Source: Bdellovibrionales bacterium (GTDB lineage: Bacteria > Bdellovibrionota > Bdellovibrionia > Bdellovibrionales > JAMPXM01). From it: a stretch of DNA of 64,000 nucleotides. Both the position numbers and the translations under genes were made by a program. Numbering within the stretch: position 1 is the first letter of the stretch; every line of letters begins with the position of its first letter. Below are positions 56,425-64,000 of this stretch, piece after piece. A model generated the notes under the pieces. The model saw nothing but the letters and a program-made list of their open reading frames with translations, was not told where the DNA came from and did no database searches. Where the stretch lies: contig SYLX01000215.1 of NCBI GenBank assembly GCA_005808505.1, positions 1 to 64,000 of the forward strand. The letters run 5' to 3'.

Positions 56425-58110
56425 ATGAAATCGCGGTCGTTCAAAGTTGTCTCGGCCCTCCTCGCAACTGGCCTCCTCCTCGGCGGTTGCGGTGCTAGTT
56501 TCACGGCGAAAGATGTTGAGAAGTCGCAATTTGGATCTTCGACTCAGCCTCCTCCGCGCACGACGCCCACGATGCCAGGAGAGAAAGCCTGCGTAACCAC
56601 GAATTTAGTTTCCGGCGGCGCTCGCCGCATGAATGCACGCGAGTACATCAACAGCGTGAAGAGCCTTCTCGGAAACGTCGCGATCGAGAAGACGGAGCTT
56701 CCTCCCGATAGCAAGAATCTCCGCGACTTCGATACGGACGGATCTGGACTCCATATTCTCGATCTCGATGCGGATAAGTATTTCGCTATCATCGAGCGAG
56801 CCACCGACGCCGTGTTTGCCGCAGGGAAGAATCCGGCGTTTGTCGCTTGCTCGCTAGATACGACTCAAAACGGCGTGACCGCTCAACAATGTTTCGACTC
56901 AAGTCTTCAAAAGCTTCTCGCACGTGCCTTCCGCAAAGAGACGAACTCGGCGGTGGTCAACCGATTCACCGTGCTCGCAAACGCTGAGCCGACGCCTCGA
57001 GCCAAGTTGAAGCTTGCGACTCAAGCGATTCTGCTGTCGCCGGAATTTCTCTATCTGAACGCAAATGCTGGTCAAGCCGTTGGCGTTTTGAACGATTTGA
57101 ACTCCTACCAAGTTGCTGAACGCCTTTCGTTTTTTCTTTGGTCGTCGGTTCCCGACGATGCTTTGATGGCGGCAGCGAAGGCGGGTTCACTCAAAACGAG
57201 AGACGGCATCAAAACGGAAGTGGCCCGGATGATGGCCGATACGCGCTTTAACAATTTCTTCGATGGCTTTTTCAACCAGTGGCTGAAATTGGAGAATCTA
57301 CCTTCGCACACTCGCGATGTGTCTTTGTTCCCTGAGTACAAGCCGGAGCTTCTCACATCAATGGCGAATGAGACTCGCGCTTTCCTCGCGCACATCATTG
57401 GTCAAAACCGTCCGCTCAATGAAATACTCACGGCTGATTACAGTTTCGTCGATCAACGTTTAGCTCAGTACTACGGGATCTCGGGCGTGAATAGCGCCCT
57501 ACTCACTCGCGTGACCCTCCCTCCTCAACAACGTCGGGGGATCCTTACGCAAGGGGCCGTACTCACCGTCACCGGTCGCAATGCGAGTGCGACCGCTCCC
57601 GTTCGTCGCGGTGTCTTCGTTTTGAAAAAGCTCTCCTGCCAACCGCCGGCGCCGCCTCCACCGGACATTCCTGGCTTTCCCGAAGATCCGCCGACGGGTG
57701 CCGAAATGACGGCAAAGCAAAAGATGGCGAGACACCGGACAAATGGAGCTTGCATGTCTTGCCACTCTTCCATCGATCCGCCGGGCATTGGGCTTGAGAA
57801 CTTCGACAACTTCGGAAAGTGGCGCACGAAGTACTCGCCAACTCTCGACGTCGATTCAAGCGAAGTTTTCGAAGGCATTCCCTTCACGAATCCTTCAGAG
57901 CTCGTCACCGCGATCGCGCAGAAAGATCAATTTGAATCGTGCCTCGCCGAGACAGTTGCCGGCTACGCAATCGGGCGTGTGCCTTCATACGAAGATAAAT
58001 GCCACGCCGAGAATCTCGTGGTTCGCGTTCAAAAGTCCGGCGGATCTTTCGCAGACCTGATCACCGAGTTCGTAGTCAGCGACTTCTTCCAACGTGAGAT
58101 CGGAGATTAA
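56425..58110 (+). CDS. DUF1592/DUF1588/DUF1585 lipoprotein
   Basis: The 561-residue protein has a lipobox LGGC at Cys 22. It then has the planctomycete- and deltaproteobacteria-type series: RRMNAREYINSVKSLLG (DUF1587-like), a helical DUF1595 segment, DUF1592 (SYQVAERLSFFLWSSVPDDAL to YYGISG), DUF1588 (RRGILTQGAVLTVTGRNASATAPVRRGVFVLKKLSC) and DUF1585 at the end. A CMSCH at 443-447, followed by SSIDPPGIGLENFD, looks like a c-type haem site (CxxCH) and is conserved in the family. The gene is immediately followed by DUF1552, its usual partner. It is probably attached to the outer membrane. Confidence 0.9.
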   Translation: MKSRSFKVVSALLATGLLLGGCGASFTAKDVEKSQFGSSTQPPPRTTPTMPGEKACVTTNLVSGGARRMNAREYINSVKSLLGNVAIEKTELPPDSKNLRDFDTDGSGLHILDLDADKYFAIIERATDAVFAAGKNPAFVACSLDTTQNGVTAQQCFDSSLQKLLARAFRKETNSAVVNRFTVLANAEPTPRAKLKLATQAILLSPEFLYLNANAGQAVGVLNDLNSYQVAERLSFFLWSSVPDDALMAAAKAGSLKTRDGIKTEVARMMADTRFNNFFDGFFNQWLKLENLPSHTRDVSLFPEYKPELLTSMANETRAFLAHIIGQNRPLNEILTADYSFVDQRLAQYYGISGVNSALLTRVTLPPQQRRGILTQGAVLTVTGRNASATAPVRRGVFVLKKLSCQPPAPPPPDIPGFPEDPPTGAEMTAKQKMARHRTNGACMSCHSSIDPPGIGLENFDNFGKWRTKYSPTLDVDSSEVFEGIPFTNPSELVTAIAQKDQFESCLAETVAGYAIGRVPSYEDKCHAENLVVRVQKSGGSFADLITEFVVSDFFQREIGD

Positions 58111-58111
58111 A

Positions 58112-59452
58112 ATGAAAAAGTGGGAAATGAACCGACGCACCTTTCTCCGGGGCCTTGGAACAACGATCGCTCTTCCGATGTTCGAAGCCATGATCCCTTC
58201 GGTCGCGCTTGCGGCCACGGCTCCGATGCGAGTTGCATTCATCTACTGGCCGAATGGTCTTCCGCTCCCGAACGGCGCAAACGATACGAATCCCTACCAA
58301 GCAGGTTTGAACATTTTGGCCGACGTGAAGGCCGACTTCACTTTGCTTCACGGGCTCCGCTCGAACGCGTACTCGATTCACGGCAATAAATCAGGCTACG
58401 ATGCCGATGACCATGGAGCTTCGCAAGTGACGCTGATGTCGGCGCAGGCACCGACCGTTAATGGAAGTCAAAACGTCGGTATGGCCATGACCGTGGATCA
58501 AGTGATCGCGAGCGAAGTCTTTTCGAACGCGAAGTTCCCTTCACTTGGCGTCAATGTTCAAACAAAAGGTCTTGAGGGAGTCGCGCCCCAACATGCGCCG
58601 ATCTACTCCGAAACTCTCTACTGGAAAGGGCCAAATTCTCCGGTCAAGCTTTACGATCGTCCGCTTGAACTCTTCAATTTGCTGTTCGGCTCAACTAACT
58701 CGACTCAGAACAACCAACAACAAGAACTTCGACTTCAAAAGAAGAAGCAACTCCTCGACTTCGTCATGGACGATATCAAGACCGTACGGAACAAACTCGG
58801 CGCCGCCGATCGTCAGCGCATGGAGGAGTATCTGACAAGTCTTGAGCAAGTGGAGAAGAACATCGTTTCGATTCCCACGGCGCCCGCGAATCAATGTGCG
58901 ACTCCCATGAGTCCTGGCAATATCACTTACGACATGTCTACTTATCCTCAGCGTTACGCCGCCATGCACGACCTGATGATCAAAGCTTTCGAGTGTGATC
59001 TTACGCGCGTCTTTGATTTCATGGTCGGTCACGAGACGATGTCGAATTCATACGTACAAGGCTTGCAAGCCGGAACGACTTGGCATGATTACTCGCACCT
59101 CGGAGACACTTCAAATACCTACGCTGAAGAAAACAAGATCGTCGCGTATCATTTTAATAAGTTCCGCGAACTCATGCTCAAGATGAAGGCGAAGCAAGAA
59201 GTCGGCGGAGGAACGATGCTCGATAATACCCTACTTGTTTTCCACTCGGCGTTTGGCGATGGAACATCCCACTGGAACGGCAACATGCACTTTTTCTTGG
59301 CCGGGAAAGGGGGCGGCCGTTACAAGCCAGGACAGGTTGTAAAAGCAACGGCCGATGTGGGTGACCTCTGGCTCACGATTCTGCAAGATTTCGGCGTCAA
59401 TCGCTCAAGCTTCGGCGAAGGGAAAAAGATCATTTCGCAGATCAAAGCTTAA
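58112..59452 (+). CDS. Tat-exported DUF1552 protein
   Basis: The 446-residue protein has a twin-arginine signal (MNRRTFLRGLGTTIALPMF) with Arg 8-9. The DUF1552 body includes RVAFIYWPNGLPLPNGANDT, GYDADDHGASQVTLMSAQAP, SVDQVIASEVF and the C-terminal LVFHSAFGDGTSHWNGNMHFFLAGKGGGRYKPGQ. Sulfatase-like/DUF1501 relatives bind metal with such Asp/His residues. GGAGAT precedes the ATG, one base after the stop of the DUF1592 gene, so the two are translated together. Function of the pair is unknown. Confidence 0.92.
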   Translation: MKKWEMNRRTFLRGLGTTIALPMFEAMIPSVALAATAPMRVAFIYWPNGLPLPNGANDTNPYQAGLNILADVKADFTLLHGLRSNAYSIHGNKSGYDADDHGASQVTLMSAQAPTVNGSQNVGMAMTVDQVIASEVFSNAKFPSLGVNVQTKGLEGVAPQHAPIYSETLYWKGPNSPVKLYDRPLELFNLLFGSTNSTQNNQQQELRLQKKKQLLDFVMDDIKTVRNKLGAADRQRMEEYLTSLEQVEKNIVSIPTAPANQCATPMSPGNITYDMSTYPQRYAAMHDLMIKAFECDLTRVFDFMVGHETMSNSYVQGLQAGTTWHDYSHLGDTSNTYAEENKIVAYHFNKFRELMLKMKAKQEVGGGTMLDNTLLVFHSAFGDGTSHWNGNMHFFLAGKGGGRYKPGQVVKATADVGDLWLTILQDFGVNRSSFGEGKKIISQIKA

Positions 59453-60418
59453 TCAGAACAGCAAGGTTGTACCGAGAGTGATGTCGCCTACGAGGTAGTA
59501 GTTATGGAACGCGCCGATCATCAAAAACGGCGCCACTCGATACTGAACACCGGCGAAGATCGCCTCTTTATCTTGCATCGGGATAAGCGTCTTCGTCTCG
59601 TAGTCATAGTAGGAGCGATCTGACTTCTCGTTTCGCCAAGAAGCCGTGAGAATAAAGCGCTTGAGAAGCACACTACCAGTCAGCACGTTCACGCTCATAG
59701 GGCGCTCGGTGTAAAGACGAATCACCGAATAATCGAGAATGAGGGAATCAAGGTAAAAACCTGCGGAAACACTCTCTGCGTTGTACTTCACGACCGGACG
59801 GGAATCTGATCCCATCGGATCGTACTCAAGCATCGTTTCGTCTGAGTAAATCGAATACCCAAACGTGAAGGGTCCCAAGATTCCGCTGACGCCGCCCCCA
59901 GGCAAGATTCCTTGCGTGTCACGATTGTAGCGGGCCATCAAACCTACATTGAGCTCGAGGCGACGGAGACCCGTTCGTTTCCCCCTGTAGGCATTAAATG
60001 CACCGGCTAACGCAATCTTCGATGACTTATACTTCTCGTTGTTTTCCAGCCGGAGGGCGCGAGTTTCATCGAACTCAAGGCTGGGCGGACCAAAGAAAGT
60101 TTCTTCGTTGTTCGCGGGAGAAATGGCGGCACCGATTCTCCCGAGTCCTCTGATCAAGGCAAAATCAAATCCATTCTTATAATAGAGAAACTCTCCCCCG
60201 ATGACTTTGTCGACCGGCACCATTGAAGGATTGATCCGGATCGTGTTGCTCTTCACAGGCCCCGCCGTTTTTGATGAGAACAAACCGCGTGCTTGGCAGT
60301 CCGCATGTGAGGAGCAAATCCAACCGGTTGATCCGGGGCCGTAATCAGCTCCATGCGCGGAGACGGTGACCCACGAAAGAGCGATCAATAATGTCAGGGA
60401 GAAAAGAAGTCGCAACAC
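59453..60418 (-). CDS. Predicted outer-membrane beta-barrel protein
   Basis: The 321-residue protein has a signal peptide ending SAHG. The body is beta-strand-rich (GFDFALIRGLGRIGAA, LMARYNRDTQGI, FTFGYSIYSDETM, LILDYSVIRLYTER). It ends TLGTTLLF, with the terminal Phe typical of barrel assembly. Cysteines CSSHADC near residue 35 may pair. No family was recognised. It converges with the DUF1552 gene with no gap. Confidence 0.72.
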   Translation of the reverse strand: MLRLLFSLTLLIALSWVTVSAHGADYGPGSTGWICSSHADCQARGLFSSKTAGPVKSNTIRINPSMVPVDKVIGGEFLYYKNGFDFALIRGLGRIGAAISPANNEETFFGPPSLEFDETRALRLENNEKYKSSKIALAGAFNAYRGKRTGLRRLELNVGLMARYNRDTQGILPGGGVSGILGPFTFGYSIYSDETMLEYDPMGSDSRPVVKYNAESVSAGFYLDSLILDYSVIRLYTERPMSVNVLTGSVLLKRFILTASWRNEKSDRSYYDYETKTLIPMQDKEAIFAGVQYRVAPFLMIGAFHNYYLVGDITLGTTLLF

Positions 60419-60571
60419 AACTTCAGTTTATCATCCGATTCCTACAAAAGGTGACTGCCGTCGAACCGATTGGACCTTTGGCCGAGCTTGCCGTAGTCCT
60501 GAGAACTCGAGACAACTAGTTTGCTCGAAAGGAAGGAGAGGCCGGTAGCTTAGAGCGCGGAATTCAATCCT

Positions 60572-61117
60572 TCATGGAGAATTAAGCGCCGCTTCGATCG
60601 CATCTTGTATGAGTCGCGCGTCAGGAGTGAGGTCCGGAGGGAATCTCGCTACGATTTCTCCTGAGCGATTGACGAGAAACTTCTCGAAGTTCCAATGCAC
60701 GTCGTTTGTTTTCCGGCCTGGTAGATACTTCATCGCAAACGACAGAAGCGCTGGCTTCGCATCTAGATTGGGCCTTGCTTCGGTCAGATGTCGGTAAAGT
60801 GGATGCTGCTTTTTTCCTTTCACGGAGATTTTCGCAAACAGCGGAAAGCTTGCGTTATAGCGGGACTGAGCAAACTCGCAGATCTGCTCATTGCTTCCTG
60901 GCTCTTGCCAAAGAAAGTCATTTGCCGGAAAACCCAGCACCGAAAAGCCTTTTCCTTCGTACTTTTCTTGCAACTTTTGAAGTCCTTCATACTGCGGAGT
61001 TAACCCACAACGAGAAGCTACGTTGACGATGAGGAGAACTTTGCCTTTGAAGGCTGAAAGATTCGTGGGCGTTCCGTCGGGTTTCTCAACACCGATTTCG
61101 TAGAGAGAGTGACTCAT
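60572..61117 (-). CDS. Glutathione peroxidase family protein (copy 2)
   Basis: The 181-residue protein parallels copy 1. Peroxidatic Cys 37 is in NVASRCGLTPQY, FPANDFLWQEPG replaces FPCNQF, and VHWNFEKFLVNRSG follows. Its start codon overlaps the upstream monooxygenase gene by four bases, so the two form a tight pair. Copy 1 lies 13 kb away in different context. Confidence 0.92.
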   Translation of the reverse strand: MSHSLYEIGVEKPDGTPTNLSAFKGKVLLIVNVASRCGLTPQYEGLQKLQEKYEGKGFSVLGFPANDFLWQEPGSNEQICEFAQSRYNASFPLFAKISVKGKKQHPLYRHLTEARPNLDAKPALLSFAMKYLPGRKTNDVHWNFEKFLVNRSGEIVARFPPDLTPDARLIQDAIEAALNSP

Positions 61118-62556
61118 GAAAAAGTAAGTCCTTCGTCATCAATGGGTTGAAACTTATAGCTGTATAAGTCGGCGAAATAATTTTGGCTCATCTTCCAGGG
61201 CGCTCTCGAACCTTGTTGCGGAAGAGACTCTTTAGCACGCTGAATGTAGCCGGATGAAAGATCAAAAAGCTCTGTCCGACGAACACCTGGATTCTCATCG
61301 GGTCGCACGGCGGAATATCCGCGAAGCTGCATGAAGGCTAAAACTTTAGCGACCCATTCCCCGATCAAGTCACACTTCAACGTCCAAGAAGCGTTCGTGT
61401 AACCAAAGGTCATCGCAAGATTAGGAATCCCGCTAAACATCGCGCCTTTATAAGGTAAGAGCGATCGTGGATCGATTCTCTGCTCATCTACGAAGATCGG
61501 GATTCCGGCCAAAAATTTCACCTTCAATCCCGTCGCCGAGATGATGAGATCCGCATTCAGTTGCTTTCCCGACTCCAGCTGCAAACCTGTTGGGATGAAG
61601 CTAGTGATCGCATCGGTGAGCACTTCGGCTTTACCTGCGCGCAGCGCCTGAAAAAGATCACCGTCAGGCACGATGCAGAGACGCTGATCCCAAGGGTCGT
61701 ATTTAGGCTTGAAATTTGCGATCGAAGCATCGCTTCCTTTAAGTTCCTTCTTTACTCCCATCAAGAGTAAGCGACGAGCAGCAAAAGGAAAGAAGCGGCA
61801 GAAGGCGAAGAATCCAAGAGAGAGGAAGATGTTCTTCCATCGAATGAGATGATAGGCGAGAGTCTTGTTGAGATTCTCTTTAAGGAACTCGGCCACATGA
61901 TCCGTCGAAGGCAACGCGGCATAGTAGCTCGGCGAACGCTGAAGCATCGTAACGTGTCTAGCGTGTTTTGCGAGTTCAGGTACCAGCGTCACTGCCGTAG
62001 CGCCACTGCCGATAACGACGATCTTTTTCCCAGCATAATTGAGATTCGGATCCCAGTGCTGAGGATGAACGAACTGACCTTGAAACGTAGACAATCCTGG
62101 ATAATCAGGTAAGAAGCCGCTTTCATAATCGTAGTAGCCACTGCACATGATCAAAAAGCGGCAGCTCAGCTTTTCCGAACCACCTTCGCGTTCGATATCA
62201 ACGGTCCACTTTCGATCATGACTCGACCAAGCAGCTGACTTGATCTTGTGTTGATAGAGTATCTTCTCGTCGATCTTAAAAGCCTTGGCCGTATCTTTGA
62301 TGTAGCGAAGAATCGACGGGCCATCAGCGATGGCCTTGCGGTCCTCCCACGGGCGAAAAGAATAACCGAGCGTGAACATATCCGAATCCGACCGGATTCC
62401 AGGATACCTGAACAGATTCCAAGTTCCCCCCATCTCGGAACGGGCCTCTAAAATCACGTAGTTCAAATTCGGACAGCGTTTCTGAAGATGGTAAGCCGCT
62501 CCGATTCCAGAGAGACCTGCGCCGACGATGATGACGTCAATGTGCGGGATTTCCAT
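61114..62556 (-). CDS. Flavin monooxygenase (Baeyer-Villiger/EthA-like)
   Basis: The 480-residue protein has the FAD motif VGAGLSGIGAAYHLQ near residue 12 and the NADPH motif VIGSGATAVTLVPELA near 185. Between them is FQGQFVHPQHWD, the fingerprint of the Baeyer-Villiger group. YPGIRSDSDMFTLGYSFRPW is also typical of the EthA-like branch. It oxidises ketones or nitrogen compounds with O2 and NADPH. It is upstream of and overlaps the second glutathione peroxidase gene, which may remove peroxide made by uncoupling. Confidence 0.92.
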   Translation of the reverse strand: MEIPHIDVIIVGAGLSGIGAAYHLQKRCPNLNYVILEARSEMGGTWNLFRYPGIRSDSDMFTLGYSFRPWEDRKAIADGPSILRYIKDTAKAFKIDEKILYQHKIKSAAWSSHDRKWTVDIEREGGSEKLSCRFLIMCSGYYDYESGFLPDYPGLSTFQGQFVHPQHWDPNLNYAGKKIVVIGSGATAVTLVPELAKHARHVTMLQRSPSYYAALPSTDHVAEFLKENLNKTLAYHLIRWKNIFLSLGFFAFCRFFPFAARRLLLMGVKKELKGSDASIANFKPKYDPWDQRLCIVPDGDLFQALRAGKAEVLTDAITSFIPTGLQLESGKQLNADLIISATGLKVKFLAGIPIFVDEQRIDPRSLLPYKGAMFSGIPNLAMTFGYTNASWTLKCDLIGEWVAKVLAFMQLRGYSAVRPDENPGVRRTELFDLSSGYIQRAKESLPQQGSRAPWKMSQNYFADLYSYKFQPIDDEGLTFS

Positions 62557-62615
62557 GCTCGCAACCTAGCAGCGAATCAGAGTCATCGCTAGGGTCAAAA
62601 ATGGCGAGACGGTGC

Positions 62616-63497
62616 TCAGAAGTTTATACCGAAGGTCCCAGAGTAGCTCGTCACTGAAAGATAAGGAGCCGTCACCGCCGAGGAGTAAACGTTGATGCGA
62701 AACGATTTGTAACCAAGAAAGAGGCCCACGGCTGGGAAAGTCGCAAATGAATGGAGCTTTCCTTTCTCCCCTTCGCATTCGAATGACTCGATGGGGATCG
62801 TGCCTCCAGGCTCGCTTTTCACCTCTTGGCAAACCGGACTACTGCTCGTGAAGACGACACCGTAGGGGTTGATGAGAAAGTTCCCGAGTCTCAAACTTGC
62901 TTGAACCCCCGTGTAGAGCCCCCGCATCTCGGGATTGAACGTGAACTTGGTTGAAGCTCCTCCCCCTGCCGAAATGTCCTCGTATTTGGCGGTCGATTTC
63001 GCTTCGATCATCGCGGGCCCCGCAAAGAGGCCAGCAGCAAGAATCGATTTCTCTGACCCGAGAAGCCGGTAACTGAGGCCGGCCGCGCCCGCGACACTTC
63101 CTGCCTCAATATCGCGAACCGCAAAAGAAGGCTCGCCACTTACGTACGACTGAACGTTTCCGTGAACTTTGCTCATCGTGCCGAAGAGAAAAAAACCGAA
63201 TCCCGCTTTGTTGGAATAAGAGATGGAAAGGCCGCCGGTGTTCCCCGAAGTTTTCCCATCAAACGAATACATGCTCCCCATGACTTCGTATTCACTAGAG
63301 GCTCTTACCTCAACGTAACCATATTGAGGCGCGATGGTGAGCCCTTCGCCTTCGAGGCTCGGGAGCGGTGGAGCTGCCAACATTTTCTGTGCGACCGCCA
63401 CGGCAATATCGGCTCCGATCGAAGGCGACGATGCCTTCGCAATCGATACCGAGAAAGCAGCTAGCAGAAAGAAGAAGACGGAAATCTTCGACAGCAT
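62616..63497 (-). CDS. Predicted exported beta-barrel-like protein
   Basis: The 293-residue protein has a signal peptide ending KAS. A strand-rich body follows, with GLSISYSNKAGFGFFLFGTMS, GVAGAAGLSYRLLGS, GLYTGVQASLRLGNFLINPYG and AVGLFLGYKSFRINVYSS. It ends SGTFGINF, again with a terminal Phe. Two cysteines (PVCQEV, FECEG) may pair in a loop. No family was recognised. It is one of three barrel-like genes in the window. Confidence 0.7.
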   Translation of the reverse strand: MLSKISVFFFLLAAFSVSIAKASSPSIGADIAVAVAQKMLAAPPLPSLEGEGLTIAPQYGYVEVRASSEYEVMGSMYSFDGKTSGNTGGLSISYSNKAGFGFFLFGTMSKVHGNVQSYVSGEPSFAVRDIEAGSVAGAAGLSYRLLGSEKSILAAGLFAGPAMIEAKSTAKYEDISAGGGASTKFTFNPEMRGLYTGVQASLRLGNFLINPYGVVFTSSSPVCQEVKSEPGGTIPIESFECEGEKGKLHSFATFPAVGLFLGYKSFRINVYSSAVTAPYLSVTSYSGTFGINF

Positions 63498-63724
63498 ATT
63501 GATCCAGTTTCACGGATCCTCTTCATTGATAAAAGAGCGCAAACAACAACATGAAAAATCCGCACCATCGTCGGGAGATTCCGAATTCGCCATATAGGTC
63601 TTGTTTAAACTGGGAGCGACATTCGTCGGGACCCCGAAAGAAGTTGAATTTAATTGAGAATCTCGGCATTTCTCTCCAAACTTGGAATCAACAACGGTCT
63701 TGTTTACACTTCGAGGAGAACCTT

Positions 63725-64000
63725 GTGCCTGCATCGAGTCTCTTAGCGCTGATCGATGACATTGCAACGACCCTAGACGACGTCGCCGTTATGACGAAAG
63801 TCGCGACCAAAAAAACGGCCGGCGTGTTAGGTGACGACCTGGCACTGAACGCTCAGCAGATGACGGGCTTCAATGCTGATCGCGAACTTCCGATCGTATG
63901 GTCGGTTGCTAAGGGCTCCGCGATTAACAAAGCGATTTTGGTTCCACTCGCGCTCGCGATCAGTCAGTTCGTTCCCTGGTTAGTGACTCCCCTGCTCATG
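63725..64000 (+). CDS. DUF808/YedI-family membrane protein (partial, runs off the window)
   Basis: The reading frame from GTG at 63725 to the window edge gives 92 residues: [20 protein letters not shown], then [19 protein letters not shown] and [30 protein letters not shown]. This matches the N-terminus of DUF808 (YedI), an inner-membrane protein with several helices and unknown function. GAGGAG lies six bases before the GTG. The rest of the gene is beyond the window. Confidence 0.88.
   Translation, partial: MPASSLLALIDDIATTLDDVAVMTKVATKKTAGVLGDDLALNAQQMTGFNADRELPIVWSVAKGSAINKAILVPLALAISQFVPWLVTPLLM

Noticed and set aside
60530-60571. GCCGGTAGCTTAGAGC stretch resembling a tRNA 5' end
   Set aside because: No anticodon arm, T-arm or 3' acceptor complement could be built around it.

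Overview
The window looks like chromosome of a free-living or predatory Gram-negative bacterium with an outer membrane. Many proteins carry signal peptides, several carry lipoboxes (LAAC, LGGC, SSSC), two end or look like outer-membrane barrels, and Tat (RR-x-FL) signals occur. Base composition is near half GC. The mix of a DUF1592/DUF1552 export pair, many secreted peptidases, aldo/keto reductases, and a dispersed GGTGCCAGGCACC palindrome fits the Bdellovibrionota or a neighbouring deltaproteobacterial lineage best. That placement is inference from gene content, not from a marker gene. No rRNA, convincing tRNA, CRISPR array or prophage was seen. The only mobile-element gene is one IS1-like transposase.

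Layout. 1-6.2 kb: an atypical MBL-fold lipoprotein, a persulfide dioxygenase, DUF1990 and SDR genes that overlap, a coiled-coil protein, and an AlkC-type DNA glycosylase. 6.2-15.5 kb: oligopeptidase B, a JmjC/cupin protein, an aldo/keto reductase, the transposase, a Pro/Thr-linker lysozyme-like protein, a PQQ-type sugar dehydrogenase, GST, and a small gluzincin. 15.7-23.8 kb: an M4 metallopeptidase, PAP2, PhnA, two uncharacterised genes, TetR with a divergent SRPBCC gene, and MATE. 23.8-34.7 kb: a GIDE/BAM-domain protein fused to a propeller-like region, a zincless Fpg/Nei, lipocalin, a double VOC protein, a frameshifted nucleotidyltransferase, the acetate permease pair, and a DoxX-2TM-LemA-GIDE(EF-hand) operon. 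34.9-45.3 kb: a DCC protein, a CydAB oxidase, an MFS-DUF2239-RibD-AKR-DUF6064 block on one strand, a solute-binding protein, a lipoprotein and an FMN reductase. 45.4-64 kb: an ArsR-SRPBCC operon, two glutathione peroxidases, LysR with a periplasmic isochorismatase-like hydrolase, an amidohydrolase, an ECF42-type sigma factor beside a DGPF protein, Bcr/CflA, DUF1592-DUF1552, a Baeyer-Villiger-like monooxygenase, and the start of a DUF808 gene.

Regulation is unusually readable. The same pair of ATACC-N4-GGTAT palindromes, with centres exactly 21 bp apart, lies at the TetR/SRPBCC divergent promoter and again before the VOC gene 6.7 kb away. That suggests one TetR regulon covering both. The MFS gene has a sigma70-like promoter interleaved with TTACCCGGGTAA sites. 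The ArsR gene has a TTGACT-N17-GATACT promoter followed by two abutting 16-bp operators. The DGPF gene has a TGTCGA element matching what is known for ECF42 promoters. The most unusual protein content is the pair of GIDE/BAM paralogs, one co-operonic with LemA and carrying an EF-hand, the other fused to a predicted propeller.
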